Part shown: positions 1 through 6,602 of the stretch, piece after piece
How the letters are laid out: each line of letters starts with the position of its first letter
Position numbering within the stretch: position 1 is the first letter of the stretch
Assembly: GCF_902459775.1 (NCBI RefSeq)
Contig: NZ_CABPSQ010000007.1
Location: 1 to 64,000 of the forward strand
From: Pandoraea captiosa
GTDB taxonomy: Bacteria; Pseudomonadota; Gammaproteobacteria; Burkholderiales; Burkholderiaceae
Direction of reading: 5' to 3'
Length of the DNA stretch: 64,000 nucleotides
The notes under the pieces: model-generated
What the model was told of the DNA's origin: nothing
The model's database searches: none
What the model saw: only the letters and a program-made list of their open reading frames with translations
Position numbers and translations under genes: made by a program

Positions 1-1
1 C

Positions 2-487
2 GTGGGCGCAGCGGCCACGGGCGTCGGCGGCGCCGTCGCTGCCGGCGCACGCATGGCCCCGGCTGCGGCCAAGCTGGCAGGCAGCGGTGCGCGTGCCGCT
101 GCCGGGGCGGCCAGCAGCGCGAAGTCGGCGTTCCAGGCCGGCTCCGCGTTCGCTGGCGGTGGCCTCAAAGGCGCAGCCGCCGGCGTGGGCAATGTCGCCA
201 AGACCGGCGCGCAGGCGGCCGGGCAGAAGGTGGCCGATGGGGCGCGCTCGATGAAAGAGCACGTCGCTGCCGCCTTCCGACCCGATGACCCTGCCGCGTC
301 TGGGGGCTCGCAGGGCGGTGGCGATACCGCTGCTTCACCTACTGCTGCCGAACAGCCCGCTTGGGCCAAGCGCCTGCATCGCAGGCAGCAACTCACCCAT
401 GCCGCGACGACCGCCGCCCACACGCTGCGCGGTGGCGATGGCGGCAGCTCCAGCCAAGGGCCGAGCTTGCGCGATTCCGATTCCTGA
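2..487 (+). CDS. trbL: TrbL, C-terminal part (conjugal transfer inner-membrane protein; 5' end outside window)
   Basis: This is the tail of a TrbL/VirB6-type protein of a conjugative type IV secretion system; the membrane-spanning N-terminal part lies left of the window. What is visible is a long Ala/Gly-rich low-complexity stretch with no membrane segment, followed by a charged end (PAWAKRLHRRQQL, then a Gly/Ser-rich tail ending RDSDS). Only synteny with trbF-trbG-trbI immediately downstream makes the family call firm, because the visible residues alone are compositionally biased. The open frame runs back to the window edge, so the GTG at position 2 is not a credible start. The gap to trbF is 18 bp and contains an AAGGAGAA ribosome site, which indicates one operon. 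Confidence 0.8.
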   Translation: MGAAATGVGGAVAAGARMAPAAAKLAGSGARAAAGAASSAKSAFQAGSAFAGGGLKGAAAGVGNVAKTGAQAAGQKVADGARSMKEHVAAAFRPDDPAASGGSQGGGDTAASPTAAEQPAWAKRLHRRQQLTHAATTAAHTLRGGDGGSSSQGPSLRDSDS

Positions 488-505
488 TCCTCAAGGAGAA
501 CACCC

Positions 506-1210
506 ATGCGATTCAAACGCCCGCAGGTGCGCTATGCCGACACGCCGCAGCCTGCTACCCCTTACCAATCCGCCGCACAGGTGTGGGACGAGCGCATCGG
601 CTCGTCCCGCGTGCAGGCGAAGAACTGGCGCTTGATGGCCTTCGGCTGCCTCGCGCTCGCGCTGCTGATGGCCGGTGGCCTGGTCTGGCGCTCGGCGCAG
701 TCCATCGTCACGCCCTATGTGGTGGAGGTGGACAACGCGGGCCAGGTGCGTGCCGTGGGCGAAGCCGCCACGCCGTACCGGCCCAGCGATGCGCAGATGG
801 CCTACCACCTGGGCCGCTTCATCGGCCTGGTGCGCTCGCTGTCCATCGACCCCATCGTGGTGCGGCAGAACTGGCTCGATGCCTACAACTACACCACCGA
901 CAAGGGCGCCGTGGTGCTCAACGACTACGCCCGCGTGAACGATCCGTTCGCGCGCATCGGCAAGGAGTCGGTGACGGTGCAGATCACCAGCGTGACCCGC
1001 GCCAGCGACACGTCTTTCAACGTGCGCTGGACGGAAACCCGCTACGTCAACGGCGCCCTGGATCGCACCGAACGCTGGAACGCGGTGATTTCCATCGTGC
1101 AGCAGACCCCGCGCACCGAGCAGCGCCTGCGCAAGAACCCCTTGGGCATCTACGTCAACGGACTGTCGTGGAGCCGCGAACTGGAAGGAAACGAAGGAGC
1201 AAAACCATGA
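506..1210 (+). CDS. trbF: TrbF, VirB8-like conjugal transfer protein
   Basis: The 234-residue product fits TrbF, the VirB8-like bitopic inner-membrane component of P-type conjugation machinery, which links the core complex to the inner membrane. A short cytoplasmic N-terminus is followed by a single hydrophobic segment at about residues 44-61 and then a periplasmic domain with a nuclear-transport-factor-like pattern (LSIDPIVVRQNWLDAYNYTT). The start has a good AAGGAG site 7-8 bp upstream. The stop codon overlaps the trbG start (ATGA), so the two are probably translationally coupled. Length and order match the trb clusters of Tn4371-type integrative elements. Confidence 0.93.
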   Translation: MRFKRPQVRYADTPQPATPYQSAAQVWDERIGSSRVQAKNWRLMAFGCLALALLMAGGLVWRSAQSIVTPYVVEVDNAGQVRAVGEAATPYRPSDAQMAYHLGRFIGLVRSLSIDPIVVRQNWLDAYNYTTDKGAVVLNDYARVNDPFARIGKESVTVQITSVTRASDTSFNVRWTETRYVNGALDRTERWNAVISIVQQTPRTEQRLRKNPLGIYVNGLSWSRELEGNEGAKP

Positions 1211-2199
1211 ATGCGATTTTCCGTAAATCCGCCTTGCCGCTGATCTTGCTTGCCCTCGCAGGCTGCGCCACGCAGGGCAAGCCGCCGCCGACCATCTCGC
1301 TTGATGAGCCCGTGCAGGCCCAGCCGCTGCCCGAGGCGCCGAAGCCGGTGGAGGTTGTGGCCGTGCCCGAGGTGTTGCCGATGCCGGCGCAGATGAAGCC
1401 TGTACCGGATGCCAAGTCAGCGGCAGAACCCGCCGATGAAACCGTGCGCGTCTCGCGTGCCAACGCCGAGGCGCGCATCGCACCGACGCGCGAGGGCTAC
1501 GTGAACGCGATCCAGGTCTGGCCCTTCACCGATGGCGCGCTGTACCAGGTCTATGCGGCCGTGGGCCGCGTGACCGTGATCGCGCTCCAGCCCGGTGAGG
1601 AACTGGTGACGGTCGCCGCTGGCGACACGGTGCGCTGGATCGTGGGCGACACATCGAGCGGCAGCGGCGATGCGCTGCGCGTCAATGTGATGGTCAAGCC
1701 GATCCGCTCGGGCCTGAAGACGAATCTTGTCATCACCACAAGCCGACGCACCTATCTGCTGGAGCTGACCTCGACCGAGAAGACGTGGATGGCCTCGGTG
1801 TCCTGGGAGTATCCCAAGGACAAGATGCTGGCCTTGCAGCGCCAGGCGCAGGCGGCCAGCGCTGCTGCGCCGGTGGAGAGCGGCCTGTCGCTGGAGAAGA
1901 TCCGTTTCCGCTACGCGGTCAGCGGCAGTAATCCGCCGTGGAAGCCGCTGCGCGCCTTTGACGATGGCGAGAAGGTCTATATCCAGTTCCCGCCGGGCAT
2001 CGCCCAGGGCGAGCTGCCGCCGCTGTTCGTGATCGGCGCGCAGGGCGACGGCCGGCTCGTCAACTACCGATTCCGCTCCCCGTACTACATCGTGGATCGG
2101 CTGTTTGGCGCGGCCGAACTGCGTCTGGGCGGGCACAAGGGCGACGTGGTGCGGATCGAGCGCAATGACGGAGCGGCAGCGGGCACGCGGAGGAACTGA
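1207..2199 (+). CDS. trbG: TrbG, VirB9-like outer-membrane-associated lipoprotein
   Basis: The 330-residue product is a TrbG/VirB9/CagX-family protein that forms the outer-membrane part of the mating-pair channel with TrbI. The chosen ATG gives a classic lipoprotein signal: two basic residues, a Leu-rich stretch and a lipobox LAGC with the lipidated cysteine at residue 20. The same frame is open much further upstream through trbF, but that extension has no signal peptide and is a shadow. A proline-rich linker follows, then the VirB9 beta-rich domain ending with LFGAAELRLG. It overlaps trbF by 4 bp and is followed 2 bp later by trbI. Confidence 0.95.
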   Translation: MNAIFRKSALPLILLALAGCATQGKPPPTISLDEPVQAQPLPEAPKPVEVVAVPEVLPMPAQMKPVPDAKSAAEPADETVRVSRANAEARIAPTREGYVNAIQVWPFTDGALYQVYAAVGRVTVIALQPGEELVTVAAGDTVRWIVGDTSSGSGDALRVNVMVKPIRSGLKTNLVITTSRRTYLLELTSTEKTWMASVSWEYPKDKMLALQRQAQAASAAAPVESGLSLEKIRFRYAVSGSNPPWKPLRAFDDGEKVYIQFPPGIAQGELPPLFVIGAQGDGRLVNYRFRSPYYIVDRLFGAAELRLGGHKGDVVRIERNDGAAAGTRRN

Positions 2200-2201
2200 C
2201 C

Positions 2202-3473
2202 ATGAGCCAGGACGACACCCCCGACCGTGCCGCGCCGCAAGCGGGCAAGGTCGCGCCCGAGGCGGTGGCGCTGCGCGTCCAACCGCGTGCCGTGACCCGG
2301 CTGAACCGGCGCACGCTGGCCGTCCTCGTCGGCGGCCTGTCGGTCGCCGTGCTCGGGACCACGATCTGGTCGCTGCAACCGCACCGGCGCGGCGCGGGCG
2401 AGCAGACCGAGCTTTACAACGTCGATCGCGTGTCCAAGTCCGAAGGGTTGGACGGCTTGCCGGCCGACTACTCCAAGCTGCCGCAGAAGGTGCACGAGCT
2501 GGGGCCGCCGCTGCCGGGCGATCTTGGCCCCGCCATCGTGGCCTCGCAGCAGCCGGTGACGCCTACCTATGCGCCGCCTGGCCATGACCCGGCGGACGCC
2601 TTGCGCAAGGAGGCCGACGCCGCTGCGGCTTCGGCGGTGTTCTTCCGCTCGGGCCAGCAGGGCAAGGCCGCAGCGCCAGCCACGGCCCAAGGCGCTGCGG
2701 CTGCGCCGGGCAGCGCCTTGGCGGGCTTCGACCCGCTGGCGGCTGGGCCTGCCTCGACGGCGGCCCAGCCTGTCGACCCGACCGCCACGCAGAACCGGCA
2801 AAACCAGAAGGAGGCGTTCTTGAAAGGCGGTTCTACGGAAACCCGCAATTCCGGCAGCTTGCAGATGCCGGCCTCGCCGTATCAGGTCATGGCCGGAACG
2901 GTGATCGCGGGTGCGCTCGTGACGGGCATCAAGTCGGACTTGCCGGGTGATGTGATCGCCACGGTGACGGAGCCGGTCTACGACTCGGCCACGGGCAAGT
3001 TCCTGCTGATCCCGCAGGGCTCGCGCATCCTGGGCAAGTACAACAGCCAGGTGAGCTATGGGCAGAGCCGCGTGCAGGTGGTGTGGAACCGCATCATCCT
3101 GCCCGACACGTCTTCGTTGAAGCTCGATAACCTGGCGGGCACCGATCCCGCCGGCTATGCCGGCCTGGAGGATGGGGTCGATTGGCATTGGGATCGGGTC
3201 TTTGCCGGCGCGGCCCTGACCACGCTGCTAGGCGTGGGCGCCGAGCTGGCCGCGCCGCAGAACCGGCAGGACGGCAACCGCGTCATCGTCGCCGGGCGCG
3301 ACAGCCTGCAGGACAGCGTGAACCAGGTAGGCCAGGAGATGACCCGGCGCAACATGAACATCCAGCCGACGTTGACCGAGCGGCCGGGCCTGCCGGTTCG
3401 CATCATCGTCAACCGCGATTTGGTACTGCGGCCGTACCAGCCGCTGTTCTTCAACAGGGGAGCGATGCAATGA
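2202..3473 (+). CDS. trbI: TrbI, VirB10-like conjugal transfer protein
   Basis: The 423-residue product matches TrbI/VirB10, the energy-sensing channel protein that spans both membranes. A cytoplasmic tail precedes one membrane segment at about residues 39-57. A Pro/Ala-rich periplasmic linker follows (to about residue 200), and then the conserved beta-barrel domain with features such as QMPASPYQVMAGTVI, LIPQGSRILGKY and NRDLVLRPYQPLF. Such proteins contact TrbG. It begins 2 bp after the trbG stop and its own stop overlaps the next start, so it belongs to the same transfer operon. Confidence 0.95.
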   Translation: MSQDDTPDRAAPQAGKVAPEAVALRVQPRAVTRLNRRTLAVLVGGLSVAVLGTTIWSLQPHRRGAGEQTELYNVDRVSKSEGLDGLPADYSKLPQKVHELGPPLPGDLGPAIVASQQPVTPTYAPPGHDPADALRKEADAAAASAVFFRSGQQGKAAAPATAQGAAAAPGSALAGFDPLAAGPASTAAQPVDPTATQNRQNQKEAFLKGGSTETRNSGSLQMPASPYQVMAGTVIAGALVTGIKSDLPGDVIATVTEPVYDSATGKFLLIPQGSRILGKYNSQVSYGQSRVQVVWNRIILPDTSSLKLDNLAGTDPAGYAGLEDGVDWHWDRVFAGAALTTLLGVGAELAAPQNRQDGNRVIVAGRDSLQDSVNQVGQEMTRRNMNIQPTLTERPGLPVRIIVNRDLVLRPYQPLFFNRGAMQ

Positions 3474-3715
3474 ACACGACCAAGAACCTGCGGCTAGGGC
3501 CGCTGCCGAAGCTGGAATCCACAAAGCTGACCTTCGCGTGTCCGGCCGGCTTGAAGGCTGACCTCGACCGCTACGCTGCGCTGCACGCGCAGACTTACGG
3601 CGAGGCGGTCGATGCTGCGACGCTGATTCCGCACATGCTGGAGGCGTTCATGGCAGGGGATCGGGGTTTTCGGCGCAAGGCGCAGAAGAGCCCGCCATCG
3701 CCCGCTCCAACCTGA
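3470..3715 (+). CDS. DUF2274-type small protein of the trb operon
   Basis: This 81-residue protein starts at an ATG that overlaps the trbI stop (ATGCAATGA context), so it is translationally coupled to trbI. It resembles the DUF2274 proteins typically placed directly after trbI in Tn4371-type elements (LGPLPKLESTKLTF followed by a short helical segment with HMLEAFMAGDRGF). Its function is unknown; a role in transfer is inferred from position only. The same frame is open further upstream inside trbI, but that part is a shadow of trbI. Confidence 0.85.
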   Translation: MNTTKNLRLGPLPKLESTKLTFACPAGLKADLDRYAALHAQTYGEAVDAATLIPHMLEAFMAGDRGFRRKAQKSPPSPAPT

Positions 3716-3782
3716 TCCTGCTAAAATTGAGGCTATGCACGGGTAGGTGCTGGCCGTCCGCAATGGCAAAGTTCACTCACTA

Positions 3783-3802
3783 CCAATGGCAATTTCCATT
3801 GG
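3783..3802. repeat. Inverted repeat upstream of the ICE cargo gene
   Basis: CCAATGG, a 6-nt AT-rich loop and CCATTGG form a perfect 7-bp inverted repeat 56 bp before the cargo gene start. It could be an operator or the stem that ends trb transcription, but there is no run of T after it. Confidence 0.4.
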
Positions 3803-3857
3803 AATCTTGATCGGATTCCTACTGAGCGGGCCCTAGGAGTCTTCGATTGAGAAACCA

Positions 3858-4589
3858 ATGAAGATAAGCACCATCACATGGGCCGATCTGGCTCGCATTA
3901 AGAAGGCTGCCAAGGCGGCCAAAGCTGCACTCCCAGACCTGACGCATATGCAACGGCTTGATGCTATTGCTGCGGCCGAGTATGGAGTGCGCCACTTCCA
4001 CGAACTGCAAAAGCGCTATGACGCGCAGGTAGCCAGCCACGTTGACGTGGACGGCGGTGCACACCATTGCCGCTTCTGCTCCTTCACCTTCGATGGGACG
4101 CTGCCCGCCGACATTAAGACGCACAGCGAGCGGCATCAGCACTTCGAGGAGGCGCAGGCAGTGTTGGGCTTCGTGCCGATGCCGTACAAAGAACGCGAGC
4201 AGATCAAGCGCATCGGGTATGAGTGGATGCACTCGTCCGACGCGGGAACTCAGCGGCGAGGCGCGCTGGTAGTTCTGCTCTCTCACTTCGAGCGGTCGAT
4301 GGGTCGCGCGGTCGATGGTGGGCGCTGGCACAAGCATCCGTATCTGACGGAGTACCTTGCGTATGCACTGCCTGGCGCGGCCTTTATCCCCGAGCCGATT
4401 CGCCAGCGACTCGCCAAGGAGTTCGGCGAGCAACCTGGAGTCATTGCAGCCGGTTCGACAGACTGGCCTTCGCAGGCCACCGTCGAGTTGAGCCGCTCTG
4501 CCTCCGATGCCGTGGACTCCACGCGGCTCCGCGAAAACCTGTCGCAGGCGGCAAAGGCCGCAGCGGAGGAGACCTCGATCCCAAGTTGA
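3858..4589 (+). CDS. Hypothetical ICE cargo protein with a C2H2-like motif
   Basis: The 243-residue product is the last gene before the presumed attachment site. The N-terminus is a helical segment (WADLARIKKAAKAAKA, then LTHMQRLDAIAAAEYGVRHFHEL), a pattern I associate with small N-terminal modules that precede varied domains in proteobacterial hypothetical proteins. At residues 71-93 it has C-x2-C-x14-H-x3-H, a possible zinc site. The remainder is unrecognised. There is no signal peptide or membrane segment. It lies 142 bp after the trb operon with an inverted repeat between, so it is probably transcribed separately. A DNA- or RNA-binding role is possible but unproven. Confidence 0.7.
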   Translation: MKISTITWADLARIKKAAKAAKAALPDLTHMQRLDAIAAAEYGVRHFHELQKRYDAQVASHVDVDGGAHHCRFCSFTFDGTLPADIKTHSERHQHFEEAQAVLGFVPMPYKEREQIKRIGYEWMHSSDAGTQRRGALVVLLSHFERSMGRAVDGGRWHKHPYLTEYLAYALPGAAFIPEPIRQRLAKEFGEQPGVIAAGSTDWPSQATVELSRSASDAVDSTRLRENLSQAAKAAAEETSIPS

Positions 4590-4720
4590 TTCGGGACACC
4601 ACAATGCCCTCCAGGGCACGCCGATGCTTGCTACCGACGTGCCCCTATGTGGCTCCTAGGCTTCAAAGTGCGCCCACCGGAGAATGGCCCGAATTGGGCC
4701 TAACTGATTGTGGCGTATGG

Positions 4721-4736
4721 GGATTTGCTCAAATCC
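4721..4736. repeat. Hairpin near the right end of the ICE
   Basis: GGATTTG, a 2-nt spacer and CAAATCC form a perfect 7-bp inverted repeat 31 bp inside the presumed attR. It may be an accessory protein-binding site or part of a weak terminator for the cargo gene. Confidence 0.35.
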
Positions 4737-4766
4737 GAGCCAGCCACAAGGACTTGACATCAGACA

Positions 4767-4774
4767 TTTTTCAT
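4767..4774. other. Probable attR of the Tn4371-type integrative element (TTTTTCAT)
   Basis: The octamer TTTTTCAT is the core attachment sequence I recall for the Tn4371 ICE family. It lies about 180 bp after the last element-like gene and just before DNA with origin features. An 8-mer alone is weak evidence (one chance copy per 64 kb is expected, and another copy occurs at 5311-5318). The call rests on the trb context and the sharp change of content at this point. The matching attL must lie left of the window. Confidence 0.6.
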
Positions 4775-4884
4775 TTCCGCGACGCATCGGTGGGGCATAG
4801 ATGAATAGCGAACGGTCGTTCGCGTGCGCCATCCGTCCCCAATTCTCTTGGGCCGGACACAAACTTCGGTTCTCAAGTGTGCTA

Positions 4885-5125
4885 GGTCACTTATTCACAG
4901 TTGCTTGTGGATATGTGTGGGTAACGCAAAGCTATGGCGCACTGCCGCAATAAGGGGTTGCGGGATTTTTTCGAATTTCGAGTGAAATTCGTGTTCGATG
5001 TTATCCACAGAAAAGCAAATTCCTGAAATGGAATTTCGACGGCGATGGTGGGGTGTGGATAACGCGAGGCATTTGGGGATGACGAAGCGTGTTTTTGCTT
5101 TTTGCGTTGTCGTTTTGCTTTTTTG
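4885..5125. other. Chromosomal replication origin oriC (DnaA boxes plus T-rich unwinding region)
   Basis: Perfect DnaA boxes lie at 5001-5009 (TTATCCACA, + strand) and 5054-5062 (TGTGGATAA, - strand). One-mismatch boxes lie at 4891-4899 (TTATTCACA), 4906-4914 (ATATCCACA on -) and 4916-4924 (TTACCCACA on -). Between and beside them are two short inverted repeats (CGAATTTC/GAAATTCG at 4972-4991; AAATTCC/GGAATTT at 5017-5036). A T-rich stretch at 5091-5124 has repeated GTTTTGCTT-like units and could be the unwinding element. The neighbouring mnmG-rsmG-parAB order is the origin-proximal arrangement known in Bordetella and other betaproteobacteria. Confidence 0.75.
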
Positions 5126-5139
5126 GTTTCACGTGGAAC
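5126..5139. promoter_or_regulatory. parS: parS centromere site 1 (one mismatch)
   Basis: GTTTCACGTGGAAC differs by one base from the palindromic parS core GTTTCACGTGAAAC, the loading site for ParB encoded about 5.7 kb downstream. It directly follows the T-rich part of oriC. Confidence 0.75.
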
Positions 5140-5198
5140 GTGGCAGTTTTACACCACGTCCCTGTAATTCGTCGTCGCTTCTGTCTTGCTTCCGGGTA

Positions 5199-5268
5199 GT
5201 GCGAACTGGGGGCACCCTGACTACGCTCCAACTTAAAGTCGCTCCGTCAGGGCGCCCCCAATTCGCAC
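5199..5268. repeat. 70-bp palindromic element, copy 1
   Basis: Arms of 23 nt (5199-5221 and 5246-5268) pair with two mismatches around a 24-nt loop. The inner end of each arm (CCCTGAC/GTCAGGG) and the loop (beginning TACGCTCCAACTTAAAGTCG) are shared with the four other copies. The outer part, GTGCGAACTGGGGGCA, differs from them. It has no coding potential. Confidence 0.85.
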
Positions 5269-5433
5269 CGGTCGGACGTCCGAATTTTGTCGTCGCTTAT
5301 AGGCTCACGCTTTTTCATCGGTCGCTGTGGTGCGCCTTGCTTAGTGCCATTTCCGACGCTCAAGCCGTTGTTCCGCTTCTCCTGGAACACCGCATCCCGC
5401 TAACACGACACCACTCTTACATATGTCCGGGCA

Positions 5434-5503
5434 GTGGGTATCGGGGGTGCCCTGACTGCGCTCCAACTTAAAGTCGCTCCGTCAGGGCACCCCCGATACC
5501 CAC
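5434..5503. repeat. 70-bp palindromic element, copy 2 (perfect 23-bp stem)
   Basis: Arms 5434-5456 and 5481-5503 are perfectly complementary over 23 nt. The outer part, GTGGGTATCGGGGGTG, differs from copy 1 on both arms in a compensating way, while the 24-nt loop differs at only one base. Copies 1 and 2 are 235 bp apart and face the same way. Confidence 0.9.
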
Positions 5504-5781
5504 CTCTCACACGTCCCGAGAAGAATCGCAGTCGCATCGGTCTCGTCCGCAATTTCAAATTCCGTTACGACGGCGACGCCAATAGCTAGATGTTCGTTGG
5601 CTCTGGACTGCGACTTCCTCAAGATCTCCCTCATCTATCTTCAAACGGCTTCGTGGGATTCCTTACCGCTGTGGCAGGACGAACACATTCCGCGAGAACT
5701 TCGATCGTCACTCTCACGACCGCTGGCGGCACGTAGTCGCTAACCCCTTAAATAATTGCTGTCTGCTATGGAGCACGTTCG

Positions 5782-5795
5782 GTTTCACGTGAAAC
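5782..5795. promoter_or_regulatory. parS: parS centromere site 2
   Basis: GTTTCACGTGAAAC is a perfect 14-bp parS palindrome. It opens the first unit of the 224-bp tandem array. Confidence 0.9.
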
Positions 5796-5838
5796 AGGGC
5801 ACGACCGTCTTATCGAGTTTTACTCGGGCGCTCGTGTG

Positions 5839-5907
5839 GCGGAGATTACCGGTGCCCTGACGGAGCGACTTTAAGTTGGAGCGCAGTCGGGTGCCGGTGA
5901 TCTCCGC
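5839..5907. repeat. Palindromic element, copy 3 (one-base deletion)
   Basis: The arms read GCGGAGATTACCGGTGCCC and its near-complement, with the shared 24-nt loop in inverted orientation relative to copies 1 and 2. The right arm reads GTCGGG where the others have GTCAGGG, so this copy is 69 bp and slightly degenerate. Confidence 0.8.
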
Positions 5908-6005
5908 TGCCCGGAGGTGGGAGTAGGAGAGGCGGCGGTGAAGGGTTGTGGTCTTGTTGGGCGGTGAGGTGCACGAAGCGTCGGCCCACGGCGAAAACCC
6001 CTTAC

Positions 6006-6019
6006 GTTTCACGTGAAAC
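6006..6019. promoter_or_regulatory. parS: parS centromere site 3
   Basis: GTTTCACGTGAAAC, a perfect palindrome, starts the second tandem unit. Confidence 0.9.
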
Positions 6020-6062
6020 AAGGAACGACCGGTTCACCGGGTTTAACTCGGATGCTCCCTTG

Positions 6063-6132
6063 GCGGAGATCAACGGTGCCCTGACGGAGCGACTTTAAGT
6101 TGGAGCGCAGTCAGGGTGCCGTTGATCTCCGC
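6063..6132. repeat. 70-bp palindromic element, copy 4
   Basis: Arms 6063-6085 and 6110-6132 pair at 21 of 23 positions. The two exceptions would be G-U pairs if transcribed. The 24-nt loop (GGAGCGACTTTAAGTTGGAG plus four bases) is the reverse complement of the loop in copies 1 and 2. Confidence 0.85.
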
Positions 6133-6229
6133 TGCCCGGAGGTGGAGTAGGAGAGGCGGCGGTGAAGGGTTGTGGTCTTGTTGGGCGGCGAGGTGCACGA
6201 AGCGTCTGCTTACTGCGAAAACCCCCTAC

Positions 6230-6243
6230 GTTTCACGTGAAAC
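6230..6243. promoter_or_regulatory. parS: parS centromere site 4
   Basis: GTTTCACGTGAAAC, a perfect palindrome, starts the third tandem unit. Confidence 0.9.
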
Positions 6244-6286
6244 AAGGAACGACCGGTTCACCGTGTTTTACTCGGATGCTCGCTTG

Positions 6287-6356
6287 GCGGAGATTACCAG
6301 TGCCCTGACGGAGCGACTTTAAGTTGGAGCGCAGTCAGGGTATCGGTGATCTCCGC
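6287..6356. repeat. 70-bp palindromic element, copy 5
   Basis: Arms 6287-6309 and 6334-6356 pair with a few mismatches around the same inverted 24-nt loop as copies 3 and 4. It begins 57 bp after the start of parS site 4, the same spacing as in the two preceding units. Confidence 0.82.
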
Positions 6357-6455
6357 TGCCCGGAGGTGGGAGGAGGCGAGGGAACGGTGAAAGGTTGTGG
6401 TCGACGGGGGCTGGCAAACTCCGCCGAAAGCATCTAATCACCATGAGATCCCCAC

Positions 6456-6469
6456 GTTCCACGTGAAAC
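6456..6469. promoter_or_regulatory. parS: parS centromere site 5 (one mismatch)
   Basis: GTTCCACGTGAAAC is a one-base variant of the parS palindrome, 226 bp after site 4. Confidence 0.8.
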
Positions 6470-6498
6470 AGTCCCCAAAGCCGTCGCTTTGCACGCAC

Positions 6499-6512
6499 GT
6501 TCCACGTGAAAC
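6499..6512. promoter_or_regulatory. parS: parS centromere site 6 (one mismatch)
   Basis: GTTCCACGTGAAAC again, 43 bp after site 5 and just upstream of the likely mnmG promoter. ParB spreading from here could affect mnmG transcription. Confidence 0.8.
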
Positions 6513-6522
6513 ACATACGTGG

Positions 6523-6554
6523 TTACAAATGATGCACTGCAATGCCGCTATAAT
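6523..6554 (+). promoter_or_regulatory. Likely sigma-70 promoter of mnmG
   Basis: A perfect -10 hexamer TATAAT lies at 6549-6554. The best -35 candidate, TTACAA at 6523-6528, is 20 bp away, longer than ideal. A short hairpin (TTGCCG/CGGCAA, about 6580-6595) lies in the leader before the start codon. Confidence 0.5.
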
Positions 6555-6602
6555 TCCGCAATTACCGAATCCAGAGAGTTTGCCGTTAGCGGCAATATTG
6601 CG

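Larger units (their letters stand above)
5782..6455. repeat. Three tandem ~224-bp units, each starting with parS and carrying one palindromic element
   Basis: Unit starts at 5782, 6006 and 6230 are exactly 224 bp apart, and the next parS is 226 bp further at 6456. Each unit has parS, then about 43 bp of moderately conserved spacer, the 70-bp palindrome starting 57 bp after the unit start, and then a G-rich tail (CCGGAGGTGGGAGTAGGAG, AAGGGTTGTGGTC). The third unit diverges in its tail. Short reading frames here begin or end inside parS, run in several frames and share no family features, so I regard the array as non-coding. Confidence 0.9.

Noticed and set aside
2085-3188. Long Arg/His-rich frames antisense to trbI, flgE, flgK, cheA and the receptor genes
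   Set aside because: High-GC genomes routinely give long antisense frames. These have biased composition and lie opposite clear genes.
1-4774. Element taken as a plasmid remnant
   Set aside because: Gene order trbL-F-G-I followed by a DUF2274-type gene and a TTTTTCAT end fits a chromosomal Tn4371-type ICE better; no replication gene is visible in this part.
4223-4804. A 193-codon frame overlapping the ICE cargo gene and crossing the attachment site
   Set aside because: It overlaps the better-supported gene at 3858-4589 in another frame and spans the presumed element boundary.
4998-5471. A 157-codon frame across oriC and palindrome copies 1 and 2
   Set aside because: It runs through DnaA boxes, a parS site and two stem-loops, has atypical composition for this genome and no recognisable domain.
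5199-5503. Palindromic elements read as ordinary Rho-independent terminators
   Set aside because: There is no T run after the stems, the loop is long and conserved, and no gene ends before copies 1 to 5.
5199-6356. CRISPR array
   Set aside because: The repeats are 70-bp palindromes or 224-bp units with similar, not unique, intervening DNA, and no cas genes are present.
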